Positions 34,530 through 43,856 of a stretch of 64,000 nucleotides of DNA are shown here, in pieces. The stretch spans positions 1,488,001-1,552,000 of the forward strand of contig PHDC01000001.1 of NCBI GenBank assembly GCA_002842515.1, written 5' to 3'. The stretch's first letter is position 1. Each line of letters starts with the position of its first letter. Origin of the DNA: Bacteroidetes bacterium HGW-Bacteroidetes-5. Its GTDB lineage: Bacteria; Bacteroidota; Bacteroidia; Bacteroidales; UBA932. The position numbers and the translations under genes are program-made. The notes under the pieces are model-generated. The model did not search any database, had not been told where the DNA came from, and saw only the letters and a list, made by a program, of their open reading frames with translations.

Positions 34530-37500
34530 CTCCCCTGTAATCTGTTTATCATATCCTCAACACTCTTTTCTAGCTCTTTAGCCCTATCTTCCATACCTCT
34601 GTTCTTATAGATATCTGCAATATAGAAGAGGTATGAGAGATTGTTCTCTATGTCTCTCATTGAGAGGAATCTTCCTCTGTATTTGGTTGAGAAGAGGTCA
34701 ATAGATTTTAAGGTTTCCTCAATAAATGCATCTGCCAATGCTAAACCTTTCTCCTTTTCCCCCGCAAGCAGATAGGTGTTAATGCTCTCCATTACTGAAT
34801 ACTCATTTAGAGAGTTAAGCAGAGACCCGTTAAGAGGAAACTGAGACGGAATCATAACCTCCTGCATCTTATCCAACACCTCTACAGCCTTTTTGGTCTC
34901 ACCCTGCTCAAGCAGTGCTTTTGCAGTCTGACTGTGAATGTTCCTTACTGCTAAAACAGCATTGAATGTAAGCAGGTTTTGGTAATCTATATTAACTGAT
35001 GGATCCTCCATATTTCCCCATCTGTATGTATTCATAATATTGTCATACATCTGCAGGGCATTAAACCTTCCCGGATTACCCAGAGAGGTTTTATTCTTTA
35101 TCGGTACAAATTTGTATGCAAAACCATTAAACTCCAGATATTCGCTTATCCCAATCTCAAGGTCCCCACCCATTGCAATAAAATAGATAGGTCTCTCCCA
35201 ATTATAATTTGCAAGCAGATCAAGAATCATAAGCTCAGATTTGAGCATAACATTCTTCTTTTCCGGAAGATTTAACTGAATTGTATCAACAATCAAAGAA
35301 GAGTCTGCAGCAGAAACTATCCCCGATTCCATAACCTTTTTCTTGTCAACCGGAATCTGCAATTGTCGTGCAGGGAAAAAACTCTCTATCCTACCGGATG
35401 AAAGTTCGGACTTTGTTTTCGAGGCGGATACCAGATTAATGACTGCCTTGAGAGATACAGGTTTGTAGAATTTTTCAATTATATATACCATATCGTTTGT
35501 TCCGTAGAGGTATTCGCTCCTCGGAATTGAAAACTTAACAGGATCCGATTCATAAACCCTGTACTGCATCTGGTCTATGTACCAGTCTGTGCCGAGCAGA
35601 GAGGTGTTCATAATTCTCACATCGGTGCGAACCTCCTCAACCTCCTGAAGATACCATAACGGGAAGGTGTCGTTATCTCCGTGAGTTACCAAAATGGCCT
35701 GCTCACCGCAAGTGCTAAGGTAGTTATATGCAAGATCTCTGGCTGTATAGCGGTTACTCCTGTCGTGGTCATCCCAGTTTTGTGAAGCCATCTGGAATGG
35801 AACTGCAAGAGTTACCAGGCTAACAGCAATGGCTGAGTATCTTTCCGGCACCCATCTTTTAAGTAAGTCGTGAATTGCCAAAACTGCAAGTCCAATCCAT
35901 ATCGTGAAGACATAGAACGAGCCGGCATAGGCATAGTCTCGCTCCCTCGGCTGGTAAGGCGGCTGATTCAGGTAGACCACAATTGCCAGACCTGTGAGCA
36001 AAAAGAGCAGCATTGTAACCCACCAGTTTTGCTTATCTTTTTTAAGTTGAAACAGGAGGCCAATTATTCCAAGAAGCAGAGGTAACATATAGAGGTGATT
36101 CTTCGCTCTGTTCTTAAGCAGATAGTCCGGCCCCTTACTCTGGTCACCCAGACGCATCTTATCTATAAAACCAATCCCGGACTCCCAGTTACCCTGGAAA
36201 GGGTCTCCAGGAGTTGTGGAGTGGAGGTCGTTTTGTCTTCCCGCAAAGTTCCACATAAAGTAGCGCAGATACATCCAGTCCAGCTGATAGTTGAAGAAGT
36301 AGGCCAGATTATCTTTAAATAACGGCATTTTATACTGGCTGCCGTTAACGCTCTTCCCTCTGCCCTGTGTATACTGTTCGTAGAATTTTATGTGGCTGCT
36401 GCTGGTGCTCCACATTCTAGGGAATAACATCTTGGTACCCGAATCGTAGATGGGGGTAACAGGTCCTTTAACCCTTCTGTATTTGTCACCATCCTTTGCC
36501 CAGTAATCATTTGTTGTTAGCTCATATGTAGAGGCAAAGGTCTCTCCGTAAATAAGCGGATTGCTCCCATACTGCTCTCTTCCCAGATATCTTACCAGCG
36601 AAAACGGGTTATCCGGCTGATTTTCGTTGGTAGGGGTATTTGCAGACGAGCGGATAATTACGACGGCATAGGCAGAGTAGCCGATTACAATCATTGTAAA
36701 AGAGAGTACTATTGTGTTCAAAAGTACCTTCCCTTTCTTAAATGACCACCATATAAGGTAGAAGCAAACAGCAAGAAGAAGAGCAACAAATATTGCCGCC
36801 CCTATATTAAACGGAAATCCGAAAACATTTACAAACAGAAGATCAAAAATCGCGGCAACCTTAGGCAGATATGGAATAATTCCGTATAGAATGAGTGCAA
36901 GGATTACGGCAGAGATACCCAGAACAATTATGCTTCTTTTGGTAGAAACTTCAAACTTCTTGTAGTAGTAGATAAATACCAGTGCAGGAATTGTGAGCAG
37001 ATTCAGAAGGTGAACACCTATTGAGAGACCCATAAGAAAAGCAATAAGAACAATCCATCTGTTGGCATAGGGTTCGTTCGCCTGCTCCTCCCACTTTAGC
37101 ATAGCCCAGAACACGGCAGCAGTAAATAGTGACGACATTGCATATACCTCTCCCTCAACAGCTGAGAACCAAAAGGTGTCGGAGAAAGTGTAGGCTAAAG
37201 CCCCCAGTGCTCCTGAGCCCCACACAGCAATTGCCGAATTTAGGGTGAGAGCAGAGCCGCTCTTCTCAAGAATTCTCCTTCCTAAATGCGTAATTGTCCA
37301 GAAAAGGAAGAGTATAGTGAATGCAGAACAAAGAGCACTCATTGCATTAACCATCATCGCGGCCTTTCCGGCTCCGGCAAAAAGGGTAAAGAAGCGGGCT
37401 ATAAGTTGAAAAACAGGATTCCCTGGCGGGTGACCTATCTCCAGTTTATACGAAGAGGCAATAAACTCACCACAATCCCAAAAACTTGTTGTGGGCTCAA

Positions 37501-37585
37501 TTGTGGAGAGGTAGACGAATGATGCAACAAGCAACAGTGCCGCACCAATAATGTTGTCAATCTGTCTGAATTTTCTTAATTCCAT
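34526..37585 (-). CDS. DUF2723 membrane glycosyltransferase-like protein with C-terminal repeats
   Basis: A 1019-residue protein of the DUF2723 (GT-C fold) family. The first helix is followed by IEPTTSFWDCGEFI, whose acidic DCGE resembles the catalytic aspartate motif of GT-C transferases such as protein mannosyltransferases. About a dozen membrane helices fill residues 10 to about 580. The remaining C-terminal part is periplasmic, with a helical TPR-like end (about 880-1019) after VLAVRNIHSQTAKALLEQGE. A role in transferring lipid-linked sugars to exported proteins is plausible but inferred from fold. It is divergent from yciH. Confidence 0.85.
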   Translation of the reverse strand: MELRKFRQIDNIIGAALLLVASFVYLSTIEPTTSFWDCGEFIASSYKLEIGHPPGNPVFQLIARFFTLFAGAGKAAMMVNAMSALCSAFTILFLFWTITHLGRRILEKSGSALTLNSAIAVWGSGALGALAYTFSDTFWFSAVEGEVYAMSSLFTAAVFWAMLKWEEQANEPYANRWIVLIAFLMGLSIGVHLLNLLTIPALVFIYYYKKFEVSTKRSIIVLGISAVILALILYGIIPYLPKVAAIFDLLFVNVFGFPFNIGAAIFVALLLAVCFYLIWWSFKKGKVLLNTIVLSFTMIVIGYSAYAVVIIRSSANTPTNENQPDNPFSLVRYLGREQYGSNPLIYGETFASTYELTTNDYWAKDGDKYRRVKGPVTPIYDSGTKMLFPRMWSTSSSHIKFYEQYTQGRGKSVNGSQYKMPLFKDNLAYFFNYQLDWMYLRYFMWNFAGRQNDLHSTTPGDPFQGNWESGIGFIDKMRLGDQSKGPDYLLKNRAKNHLYMLPLLLGIIGLLFQLKKDKQNWWVTMLLFLLTGLAIVVYLNQPPYQPRERDYAYAGSFYVFTIWIGLAVLAIHDLLKRWVPERYSAIAVSLVTLAVPFQMASQNWDDHDRSNRYTARDLAYNYLSTCGEQAILVTHGDNDTFPLWYLQEVEEVRTDVRIMNTSLLGTDWYIDQMQYRVYESDPVKFSIPRSEYLYGTNDMVYIIEKFYKPVSLKAVINLVSASKTKSELSSGRIESFFPARQLQIPVDKKKVMESGIVSAADSSLIVDTIQLNLPEKKNVMLKSELMILDLLANYNWERPIYFIAMGGDLEIGISEYLEFNGFAYKFVPIKNKTSLGNPGRFNALQMYDNIMNTYRWGNMEDPSVNIDYQNLLTFNAVLAVRNIHSQTAKALLEQGETKKAVEVLDKMQEVMIPSQFPLNGSLLNSLNEYSVMESINTYLLAGEKEKGLALADAFIEETLKSIDLFSTKYRGRFLSMRDIENNLSYLFYIADIYKNRGMEDRAKELEKSVEDMINRLQGS

Positions 37586-37620
37586 ATAATTCTTTTTCTA
37601 TTGAATTGGAGAATAATTAA

Positions 37621-37628
37621 CAAAGATA
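37621..37628 (-). promoter_or_regulatory. DUF2723 gene promoter, -7 box
   Basis: TATCTTTG on the minus strand, full -7 match, 35 bases before the start codon. A TTTA-type -33 is only approximate. Confidence 0.45.
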
Positions 37629-37648
37629 CTATTTTGAATTTTTCTGCC

Positions 37649-37656
37649 TAAATTTG
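37649..37656 (+). promoter_or_regulatory. yciH operon promoter, -7 box
   Basis: TAAATTTG, full match to TAnnTTTG, 19 bases before the yciH ATG. It is divergent with the DUF2723 box 20 bases away. Confidence 0.45.
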
Positions 37657-37675
37657 CACAAAAATAAATCTAACT

Positions 37676-38023
37676 ATGGCAGAGAATGACTGGAAGAGCC
37701 GGCTGGGAGTTGTATTCTCTACAAATCCGGAATTCACCTACCATAATGATGACCCTCAAGAGCAGAGAGAGAGTATTCCGACCTCAAAGCAGAGTCTCAT
37801 TGTTGCAATTGACAGAAGAAATCGGGGAGGTAAACAGGTAACTTTAGTTACAGGATTTGTGGGCAACGAACAGGAGCTGGAGGAGTTAGGCCGTAAAGTG
37901 AAGACAAAATGCGGTACCGGTGGCTCTGTAAAAGATGGAGAGATAATTATTCAGGGAGATTTTCGGGATAGGGTGGTTGCCTATCTTCTGTCACTAGGGT
38001 ATAAAGCTAAACGAGGAAACTAA
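37676..38023 (+). CDS. yciH: SUI1/YciH family translation initiation factor-like protein
   Basis: A 115-residue eIF1/SUI1-fold protein. The conserved core is IAIDRRNRGGKQVTLVTGF (about 53-72) and the CGTGGSVKDGEIIIQGD segment (about 82-98). E. coli YciH can influence start-site fidelity in vitro, though the bacterial role is unsettled. It shares one base with the next gene (stop TAA and start ATG overlap as TAATG), so the two are translated together. Confidence 0.9.
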   Translation: MAENDWKSRLGVVFSTNPEFTYHNDDPQEQRESIPTSKQSLIVAIDRRNRGGKQVTLVTGFVGNEQELEELGRKVKTKCGTGGSVKDGEIIIQGDFRDRVVAYLLSLGYKAKRGN

Positions 38024-38835
38024 TGCCGGGAAGAGACACAATTACCTTTAGTGACAGTACTAACTGCCGGTACATCATAATTGAAGGTACTCCCGATATT
38101 GGGGTTATTTCAGTGGCTGCTCCGGCAAATTCTCTATGGGGAAGTTATACACTCTCTAAAACAAAGCCCCCAAAAGGCTCCATCCCGGTAACAGATAGCT
38201 CGGAATATTTTGTCTCAGGATTGATTTTGGCATTTTTTATTCTTCTGATTATCTTCTCCCGGGAGATTCTCATAACCATCCCAAATATCATTAAGACAAT
38301 TTTCAGTTTCAAAAATCATCAGAGGCTGGAACAAAAGCTCTCAATATCTTATCAAAGAAATGTAACAGCCGCATTGTCTGCTCTTTACTATCCGGTGGTT
38401 TTCACCCTACTGCTGGGCGAATATATAGATTATAATGCGGGAATTCCCGGCTATCTCATTTTTGCCGGAATTGCAGCTCTATTTCTGGCATATTGGATCT
38501 TTAAAACCGTTACTCTCCGCTTTCTTGGTTGGGTTACAAAATCTAATCATCCTTTCACTCTTATTGGCAAAATGGGTTATAACCATCTTATTATATCTGT
38601 TATTTTTTCTTTTCCGGCACTTATCGTATCACTTTTTTTCCCGGATATGAAAGAAATTATTTTAGTTAGTATGCTCACAGTGTGCCTTTTGTTCCTATAT
38701 CTTATCTATTTGGCCCGAACATATCAAGCAATAATTTCATATCGATTTTCACATTTTTTCTATATTTTGTATCTTTGCATCGTCGAATTATTGCCTTTAG
38801 CTCTATTGACAAATTTTTTACTCTCTTTCCAATAG
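38023..38835 (+). CDS. DUF4271 membrane protein
   Basis: A 270-residue protein with a short N-terminal soluble part and about six to seven membrane helices from residue 66 on. This family is restricted to Bacteroidota and typically sits just before hemD, as it does here with one base between. The function is unknown; the constant pairing with uroporphyrinogen synthase hints at heme metabolism or simple operon conservation. Confidence 0.8.
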   Translation: MPGRDTITFSDSTNCRYIIIEGTPDIGVISVAAPANSLWGSYTLSKTKPPKGSIPVTDSSEYFVSGLILAFFILLIIFSREILITIPNIIKTIFSFKNHQRLEQKLSISYQRNVTAALSALYYPVVFTLLLGEYIDYNAGIPGYLIFAGIAALFLAYWIFKTVTLRFLGWVTKSNHPFTLIGKMGYNHLIISVIFSFPALIVSLFFPDMKEIILVSMLTVCLLFLYLIYLARTYQAIISYRFSHFFYILYLCIVELLPLALLTNFLLSFQ

Positions 38836-38836
38836 T

Positions 38837-39574
38837 ATGAAAATTAAACGGATATTAATATCTCAGCCGGAACCGGCCAATGGATCTCCCTATACAGACT
38901 TGATTTCAAAATATAAGATAGCTATAGATTTTATACCTTTCTTTCGTGTTGAGCCTCTACTTGCCAGAGAGTTCCGCCTGCAAAAAATAAACATTCTGGA
39001 GCATACCGCTGTGGTATTCACATCCAGAACTGCAATTGATGCTTTTTTTAAAATCTGTGAAGAGCTGCGAATTGCCATTCCGGAGACTATGAAATACTTT
39101 TGCGTATCGGAAGCTATTGCTCTATATCTGCAGAAATATATCGTGTATAGGAAACGAAAAATATTTTTCGGAAGTGGGACGGCTGCATCTATTGTTGAAG
39201 CTATTGCAAATAAACATAAGGGAGAAAACTTCCTTCTTACCGTTGCAGATAACTGCAAAACAGACCTTAACAAGGTATTTTTAAAGGCAAAGCTTAAACA
39301 CTCTACTGCCATTCTGGTGAAAACGGTCAACAGTGATCTTAGTAAGCTGGAGATAACTACTTATGATATGGTTGTTTTCTATAGCCCTTCGGATGTTAAG
39401 TCGCTTAAAGAGAACTTCCCGAATTTTTCGCAAGCCACCCTACAATTTGCCACATTTGGTCCTGCCACACTTAAGGCATTAAAAACTGCCAAACTCAACT
39501 CTACAGTGGTTGCTCCGACACCTAATGCGCCATCTATTGCCAAGGCTCTCTTAAACTATCTTGAGCAGAAGTAG
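38837..39574 (+). CDS. hemD: Uroporphyrinogen-III synthase
   Basis: A 245-residue two-lobed enzyme that closes hydroxymethylbilane to uroporphyrinogen III, the branch point to heme, siroheme and B12. HemD sequences are poorly conserved; the hallmarks here are AVVFTSRTAIDAFF near residue 57, the VFYSPSDVKSL block near 172 and the C-terminal FGPATLKAL. No other hem gene is in the window. It follows DUF4271 and precedes rnpA by 21 bases. Confidence 0.88.
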   Translation: MKIKRILISQPEPANGSPYTDLISKYKIAIDFIPFFRVEPLLAREFRLQKINILEHTAVVFTSRTAIDAFFKICEELRIAIPETMKYFCVSEAIALYLQKYIVYRKRKIFFGSGTAASIVEAIANKHKGENFLLTVADNCKTDLNKVFLKAKLKHSTAILVKTVNSDLSKLEITTYDMVVFYSPSDVKSLKENFPNFSQATLQFATFGPATLKALKTAKLNSTVVAPTPNAPSIAKALLNYLEQK

Positions 39575-39595
39575 ATTCTGCCAATAAATAGCATT

Positions 39596-39997
39596 ATGAA
39601 TCCTCCTTCCCGACTAAGCTTTGAAAAGAGTGACAGATTGTGCTCTCAAAGGAGAATTTCCGAAATTTTCCGCACTGGCTCAGTATTGTTTAACCACCCA
39701 CTCAAAGTTCTATATCTGCCAAATGATACTCAGTTGTCCCGGGTTGTAATCTCTGTCCCAAAACGCCTTTTCAAAAGAGCAGTAAAAAGAAACCAAATTA
39801 AGAGGCAAATTCGTGAAATCCTCCGGAAAGCTCACTTTCGTGACTTCACAACAACCGGAGTAGATCTATGTCTGCTTTTTATTGGCAAAGAGATTCCGGA
39901 TTATAAATTTCTGAATGAGAAGATAAAAGATGTTCTGGGAAAAATTAGCAAAAGGGTTGAAAGCGGTACTCTCCCTTCCTCTGATAATATTGATTAA
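39596..39997 (+). CDS. rnpA: Ribonuclease P protein component
   Basis: A 133-residue protein that binds the RNase P RNA in tRNA 5' processing. The RNR motif [16 protein letters not shown] (about 61-76) and the basic N-terminus [19 protein letters not shown] are clear. rpmH, its usual neighbour, is not here. Its 3' end overlaps yidD by 68 bases in another frame. Confidence 0.93.
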   Translation: MNPPSRLSFEKSDRLCSQRRISEIFRTGSVLFNHPLKVLYLPNDTQLSRVVISVPKRLFKRAVKRNQIKRQIREILRKAHFRDFTTTGVDLCLLFIGKEIPDYKFLNEKIKDVLGKISKRVESGTLPSSDNID

Positions 39998-40178
39998 GTT
40001 CTATCAATATTTTATATCTCCGCTAAAGCCCCAAAGTTGCAGATACACACCAACCTGTTCTGCTTACTCGCTTGAGGCTATAAAAAAGCACGGCCCCCTG
40101 AAGGGTCTGTGGCTTGCCATTAAAAGAGTGTTGAGTTGTAACCCTTGGGGAGGAAGCGGCTACGATCCTGTTCCCTGA
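39930..40178 (+). CDS. yidD: Membrane protein insertion efficiency factor YidD
   Basis: An 82-residue protein with one amphipathic helix and the family core [10 protein letters not shown] and [11 protein letters not shown], ending in [12 protein letters not shown]. It aids YidC-dependent insertion. The order rnpA-yidD is conserved in bacteria; here the genes overlap by 68 bases. It overlaps the convergent acyltransferase gene by 19 bases. Confidence 0.95.
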   Translation: MFWEKLAKGLKAVLSLPLIILIKFYQYFISPLKPQSCRYTPTCSAYSLEAIKKHGPLKGLWLAIKRVLSCNPWGGSGYDPVP

Positions 40179-41971
40179 TTTTTATCTTCGTCCTTGAAGC
40201 CAAATCTTGCCATTACCCTCTCTACATCCGGTTCACCTTTTGCCAAAGCTGCAATCTCTTGTTTTGAGACCTCCTTGAGATCCAGAAGAACCAGTCCATC
40301 CACACAGTAGTTGAAATCCGGGTCCACATTATAGGTGACTATTTTACAGTTAACCTTCAAATACTTCTTAACCAGAGTTGGTAATCTATACTCATTATTG
40401 CTCAGCCTCAGCATAAACCTGTCAAATTTCTCTATGCTGTCCAGCTTATTTGCAAGCAGATGTTCCGGTGTTGTTTTGAGGTAGTCGGGGAAAAAGGGAT
40501 TTCTTGGGGTAACATACTTTTCCAAATCCCCCGCAGAGTGCTGCTCTTTAAGGTAATAGATCATAAGACTTCTGTAGAATTTTGGGTACCAAGAGCTTAT
40601 GCTCACAGGACCCAACAAATATCTCACCTCACTATTATTGATTACTGAATAGAAAAGCCCTTTCATTAAAAGAACAAGAGGGAGAGCCTCCTTTTGATAA
40701 TCAAGGACAACAAAAGAGCGTCCCAGCTCCATAGAGCTTTTAAGAATCTTTTCAAAGGGTTTTTCATAGCTGAAAAGAGTTTGTGTGTAAAACCCTTTTA
40801 CCCCTTTTTCTTTCATTATCTCATTACCAAAGCCTAGCCTGTATGCTCCCACCAGCCTGGTTTTTTGTTTGTCCCACAAAATAAGATGTTTGTAGTATTC
40901 ATCATACTCATCCAAATCCAGTGGCCTTCCGGTTCCCTCTCCCACAGCCCTGAATGCCTCCTCTCTTCGTCTGCCAAGTTCGTGCATCATAAGAGGGATG
41001 GATTTTGAGTCTGTTATATAACAACTATAGTGTCCCGTTGTAAAGAGGAGTTTATCTGAAGATAGGAGATTAATCTCCTTTTGCATTGCTCTTCTGTTTT
41101 TGGGGAGAGCTATAGGAACCGTATTTACAAGCACCTCCTGCTTTTTAACCTGAGGAATATTTGCCTCCATTGCATAGCACCTTGATCTCAAACACATCCC
41201 CAAATCATTAAGTGAGCTGAACTCCCCAATCTCGGCTGTGGAGACAGGCCTGCCTATTGACATCTTAATGCACTTGTTCTGTTTATTGAAAAGCTCTCCG
41301 GGTAGTCTGGCAGTTCGCAGCATTGGATGAATCTTGCCTATCCAGTGAAAGAAATTGGAATTTGACCCGTGAAAATATACCGGCACGACAGGAACATTTG
41401 CTCTTTTAATAAGTTTGATCATTGTCGGAGACCAGGTTTTATCTCGAATAATAGATGAACCATAGGTAGTTGAAACCTCTCCGGCAGGAAATAGTGCAAG
41501 AGAACCCCCGTTGCGTAAAGAGTCCAAAGCAGCTCTGAGTCCGGTAAAGCTGCTCGCAAGGTTTGGATTATCGGAAAACGGGTTTACGGGCAAGAAAAAC
41601 TCGTTGATATTGGGAACCTGTAGAAGAATAAAGTTTGATACCGACTTAATCTCCGGCCTGACAGAGCTAAAAATGTGAAGAAGAATTATTCCGTCAACTG
41701 CTCCATATGGGTGATTTGAGACAACAATAAAAGGGCCCTCCTGAGGTATATGCTCAAACTCCTTCTCATTAATATCAAATGAGATGTTGAAATCTTTAAG
41801 GACTGCTCCGGTAAAATCTCTTCCCGTAAAATGAGATAACCGTGCATATCGTTTGTTCACTCTATTAAGACCTATTATGGCCATCATAAGTGAAGCCAAG
41901 ATATCTCCCAATAAACCGCGGAGCTTAAATGCCTTTTTAACTTCCGCTGTGGACACCAATTTGTTTACCAT
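40160..41971 (-). CDS. Two-domain aminolipid acyltransferase (PlsC-like plus OlsB-like GNAT)
   Basis: A 603-residue fusion. The N-terminal domain (about 40-290) is a PlsC-type O-acyltransferase with the acyl-transfer motif NHPYGAVDG (H87, D93) and FPAGEVS near 158. The C-terminal domain (about 305-560) is a GNAT N-acyltransferase of the OlsB/hemolysin type, recognised from [17 protein letters not shown] and [16 protein letters not shown]. Enzymes of this make-up produce ornithine or glycine lipids in Bacteroidota: the GNAT half acylates the amino group and the PlsC half adds the second chain. Which amino acid is used cannot be told from sequence. Confidence 0.85.
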   Translation of the reverse strand: MVNKLVSTAEVKKAFKLRGLLGDILASLMMAIIGLNRVNKRYARLSHFTGRDFTGAVLKDFNISFDINEKEFEHIPQEGPFIVVSNHPYGAVDGIILLHIFSSVRPEIKSVSNFILLQVPNINEFFLPVNPFSDNPNLASSFTGLRAALDSLRNGGSLALFPAGEVSTTYGSSIIRDKTWSPTMIKLIKRANVPVVPVYFHGSNSNFFHWIGKIHPMLRTARLPGELFNKQNKCIKMSIGRPVSTAEIGEFSSLNDLGMCLRSRCYAMEANIPQVKKQEVLVNTVPIALPKNRRAMQKEINLLSSDKLLFTTGHYSCYITDSKSIPLMMHELGRRREEAFRAVGEGTGRPLDLDEYDEYYKHLILWDKQKTRLVGAYRLGFGNEIMKEKGVKGFYTQTLFSYEKPFEKILKSSMELGRSFVVLDYQKEALPLVLLMKGLFYSVINNSEVRYLLGPVSISSWYPKFYRSLMIYYLKEQHSAGDLEKYVTPRNPFFPDYLKTTPEHLLANKLDSIEKFDRFMLRLSNNEYRLPTLVKKYLKVNCKIVTYNVDPDFNYCVDGLVLLDLKEVSKQEIAALAKGEPDVERVMARFGFKDEDKNQGTGS

Positions 41972-41980
41972 AATCTTTTA

Positions 41981-42010
41981 CAAATATAGGATAATTGTTA
42001 CTTTTACAAA
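41981..42010 (-). promoter_or_regulatory. Acyltransferase gene promoter
   Basis: On the minus strand, TTTG (42010-42007), 18 bases, then TATATTTG (41988-41981). Both boxes are full matches, and it lies just before the ATG at 41971. A good promoter by eye. Confidence 0.65.
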
Positions 42011-42032
42011 AAAACAAGTTACACTTTATTGT

Positions 42033-43856
42033 ATGAAAGAGGGCACTTCTCTTAAATCATCAATCAAAGAGAGAGTTAAATTGTTACCCCTCTCACCCGG
42101 AGTCTATCGGTTTCTCAATAAAGAGGGGGTAATTATCTATATTGGAAAAGCCAAAAACCTTAGAGCCCGCGTCTCTCAATACTTTCACACAGAGGAGAGT
42201 CTCAGTGCCAAAACACGGGTTATGGTCTCTAAGATTGCTGATTTTCAATATACTGTTGTCGAAAATGAAGATGATTCTCTTCTGCTTGAGAACAATTTAA
42301 TCAAAGAGTTTCTACCGCGTTACAATGTAATGCTTAAAGACGGAAAAACATATCCGTGGATCTGCATTAAAAACGAAGAGTTCCCAAGAGTCTACATAAC
42401 CAGAAGAAATATTAAAGATGGTTCTAAATACTTTGGACCATACAGTGCTGCTAACCAAGCTCATAATCTAATAGAACTGATTTCTGCTCTCTATTATATT
42501 AGAGACTGTAAGCTTTCCCTTGATAATTATAACATTGAGCGGAACCGTTACCGCCCCTGTCTAAAGTTTCATATTGGAAAGTGTAAAGCACCCTGCATAG
42601 GCAGGTATTCACAAAAGGAGTACGACGAACAGATAGAAAAAATCACCTCTCTGCTTAAAGGAGAGAGCTCTGCCCTAATACGAGACTTCCGCGAAAAGAT
42701 GCTCAAAGCTTCGGCTGAACTCCGTTTTGAGGATGCTCATCAATATAAGGAGAAGATAGAGCTAATCTCATCTCATAACAGTAAGTCTGTAATAGTGAAC
42801 CAGAATATTACCAATGTAGATATATTCTCTCTGGTTTTTGAGAACAGTATTGCTTTCGGCAACTATATACGACTTGTAAAAGGCAATATAATTCAGTCTC
42901 TTAACATTGAACTCAAGATTCCGATAGAGGAGAGTCGCGAAACCATAATGACTCTCTTTATAACTGAGATGCACTCTAAATTCGGAGATAACTCAGGCGA
43001 GATTATCGTACCCTTTTTCCCGGACGCTGAGACCCTTAAAAAACGATGCCACATCCCTCTGCGCGGAGATAAGCTCACTCTGCTGAACCTTAGCAGCAAA
43101 AACGCTCTTATGCTTAAGAGAGAAAGACTTAAACAAGAAGAGACGCTGCGTCCTCAAGAGCATCAGGAGAGAGTGTTGGAGAGCATAAAGAGAGATCTAA
43201 ATCTAAGTGAGCTTCCTTCGCATATAGAGTGTTTTGACAACTCAAATATTCAGGGGAAATTTGCTGTGGCTGCCTGCGTGGTATTCAAGAACGGCATTCC
43301 CAGCAAAAAGGATTACAGACACTTTAATATCAAACGTGTTGTTGGGGCAAATGACTTTGCTACTATGAAGGAGGTTGTAAACAGAAGATACTCGCGGATC
43401 ATTTCTGAAGGAGGAGAGTTACCTCAACTGGTTATAGTTGACGGCGGAAGAGGGCAGCTAAACTTTGCCTGGGAGGCGCTCAGAGAGCTTGGTTTACACG
43501 AGAGTATTAAGATTATCGGTATTGCAAAAAGGTTGGAAGAGCTTATTGTTCCCGGTGATCCACACCCTCTCTTTCTGGATAAAAACTCTGTTACCCTTCG
43601 GGTTATAATGCATCTTCGGGACGAGGCTCACCGGTTTGGCATAACCCATCACCGTAATAAAAGAAGTAAGGAGCAGATAGTTTCTGAGCTGCGTCAGATA
43701 AAGGGTATAGGAGAGAAGAGTGAACAGAAGCTGCTTGCTTTATTTAAAAGTCTTGCCGGGATTAAAAGAGCCTCCTATAAAGAGATTTGCGACACAATCG
43801 GTGCTAAAGCTGCAGATTCTCTTTTTGAGTATTTTGGGAGAGCTTCAGCCAGGTAA
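42033..43856 (+). CDS. uvrC: Excinuclease ABC subunit C
   Basis: A 607-residue UvrC for nucleotide excision repair. It has an N-terminal GIY-YIG nuclease (GVYRFLN to IYIGKAKNLRARV), an UVR motif (FEDAHQYKEKIELI), an RNase H-like nuclease half (IECFDNSNIQG, VDGGRGQLN) and a C-terminal helix-hairpin-helix (IKGIGEKSEQKLLALF). The real start is the ATG at 42033; an open frame extends 60 codons upstream into the divergent gene and has no UvrC-like content. Its end overlaps pnuC by 53 bases on the other strand. Confidence 0.96.
   Translation: MKEGTSLKSSIKERVKLLPLSPGVYRFLNKEGVIIYIGKAKNLRARVSQYFHTEESLSAKTRVMVSKIADFQYTVVENEDDSLLLENNLIKEFLPRYNVMLKDGKTYPWICIKNEEFPRVYITRRNIKDGSKYFGPYSAANQAHNLIELISALYYIRDCKLSLDNYNIERNRYRPCLKFHIGKCKAPCIGRYSQKEYDEQIEKITSLLKGESSALIRDFREKMLKASAELRFEDAHQYKEKIELISSHNSKSVIVNQNITNVDIFSLVFENSIAFGNYIRLVKGNIIQSLNIELKIPIEESRETIMTLFITEMHSKFGDNSGEIIVPFFPDAETLKKRCHIPLRGDKLTLLNLSSKNALMLKRERLKQEETLRPQEHQERVLESIKRDLNLSELPSHIECFDNSNIQGKFAVAACVVFKNGIPSKKDYRHFNIKRVVGANDFATMKEVVNRRYSRIISEGGELPQLVIVDGGRGQLNFAWEALRELGLHESIKIIGIAKRLEELIVPGDPHPLFLDKNSVTLRVIMHLRDEAHRFGITHHRNKRSKEQIVSELRQIKGIGEKSEQKLLALFKSLAGIKRASYKEICDTIGAKAADSLFEYFGRASAR

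Noticed and set aside
41853..42032. 60-codon upstream extension of uvrC
   Set aside because: It begins at a non-ATG codon within the divergent acyltransferase gene and crosses that gene's promoter; the ATG at 42033 starts right before the GIY-YIG domain.
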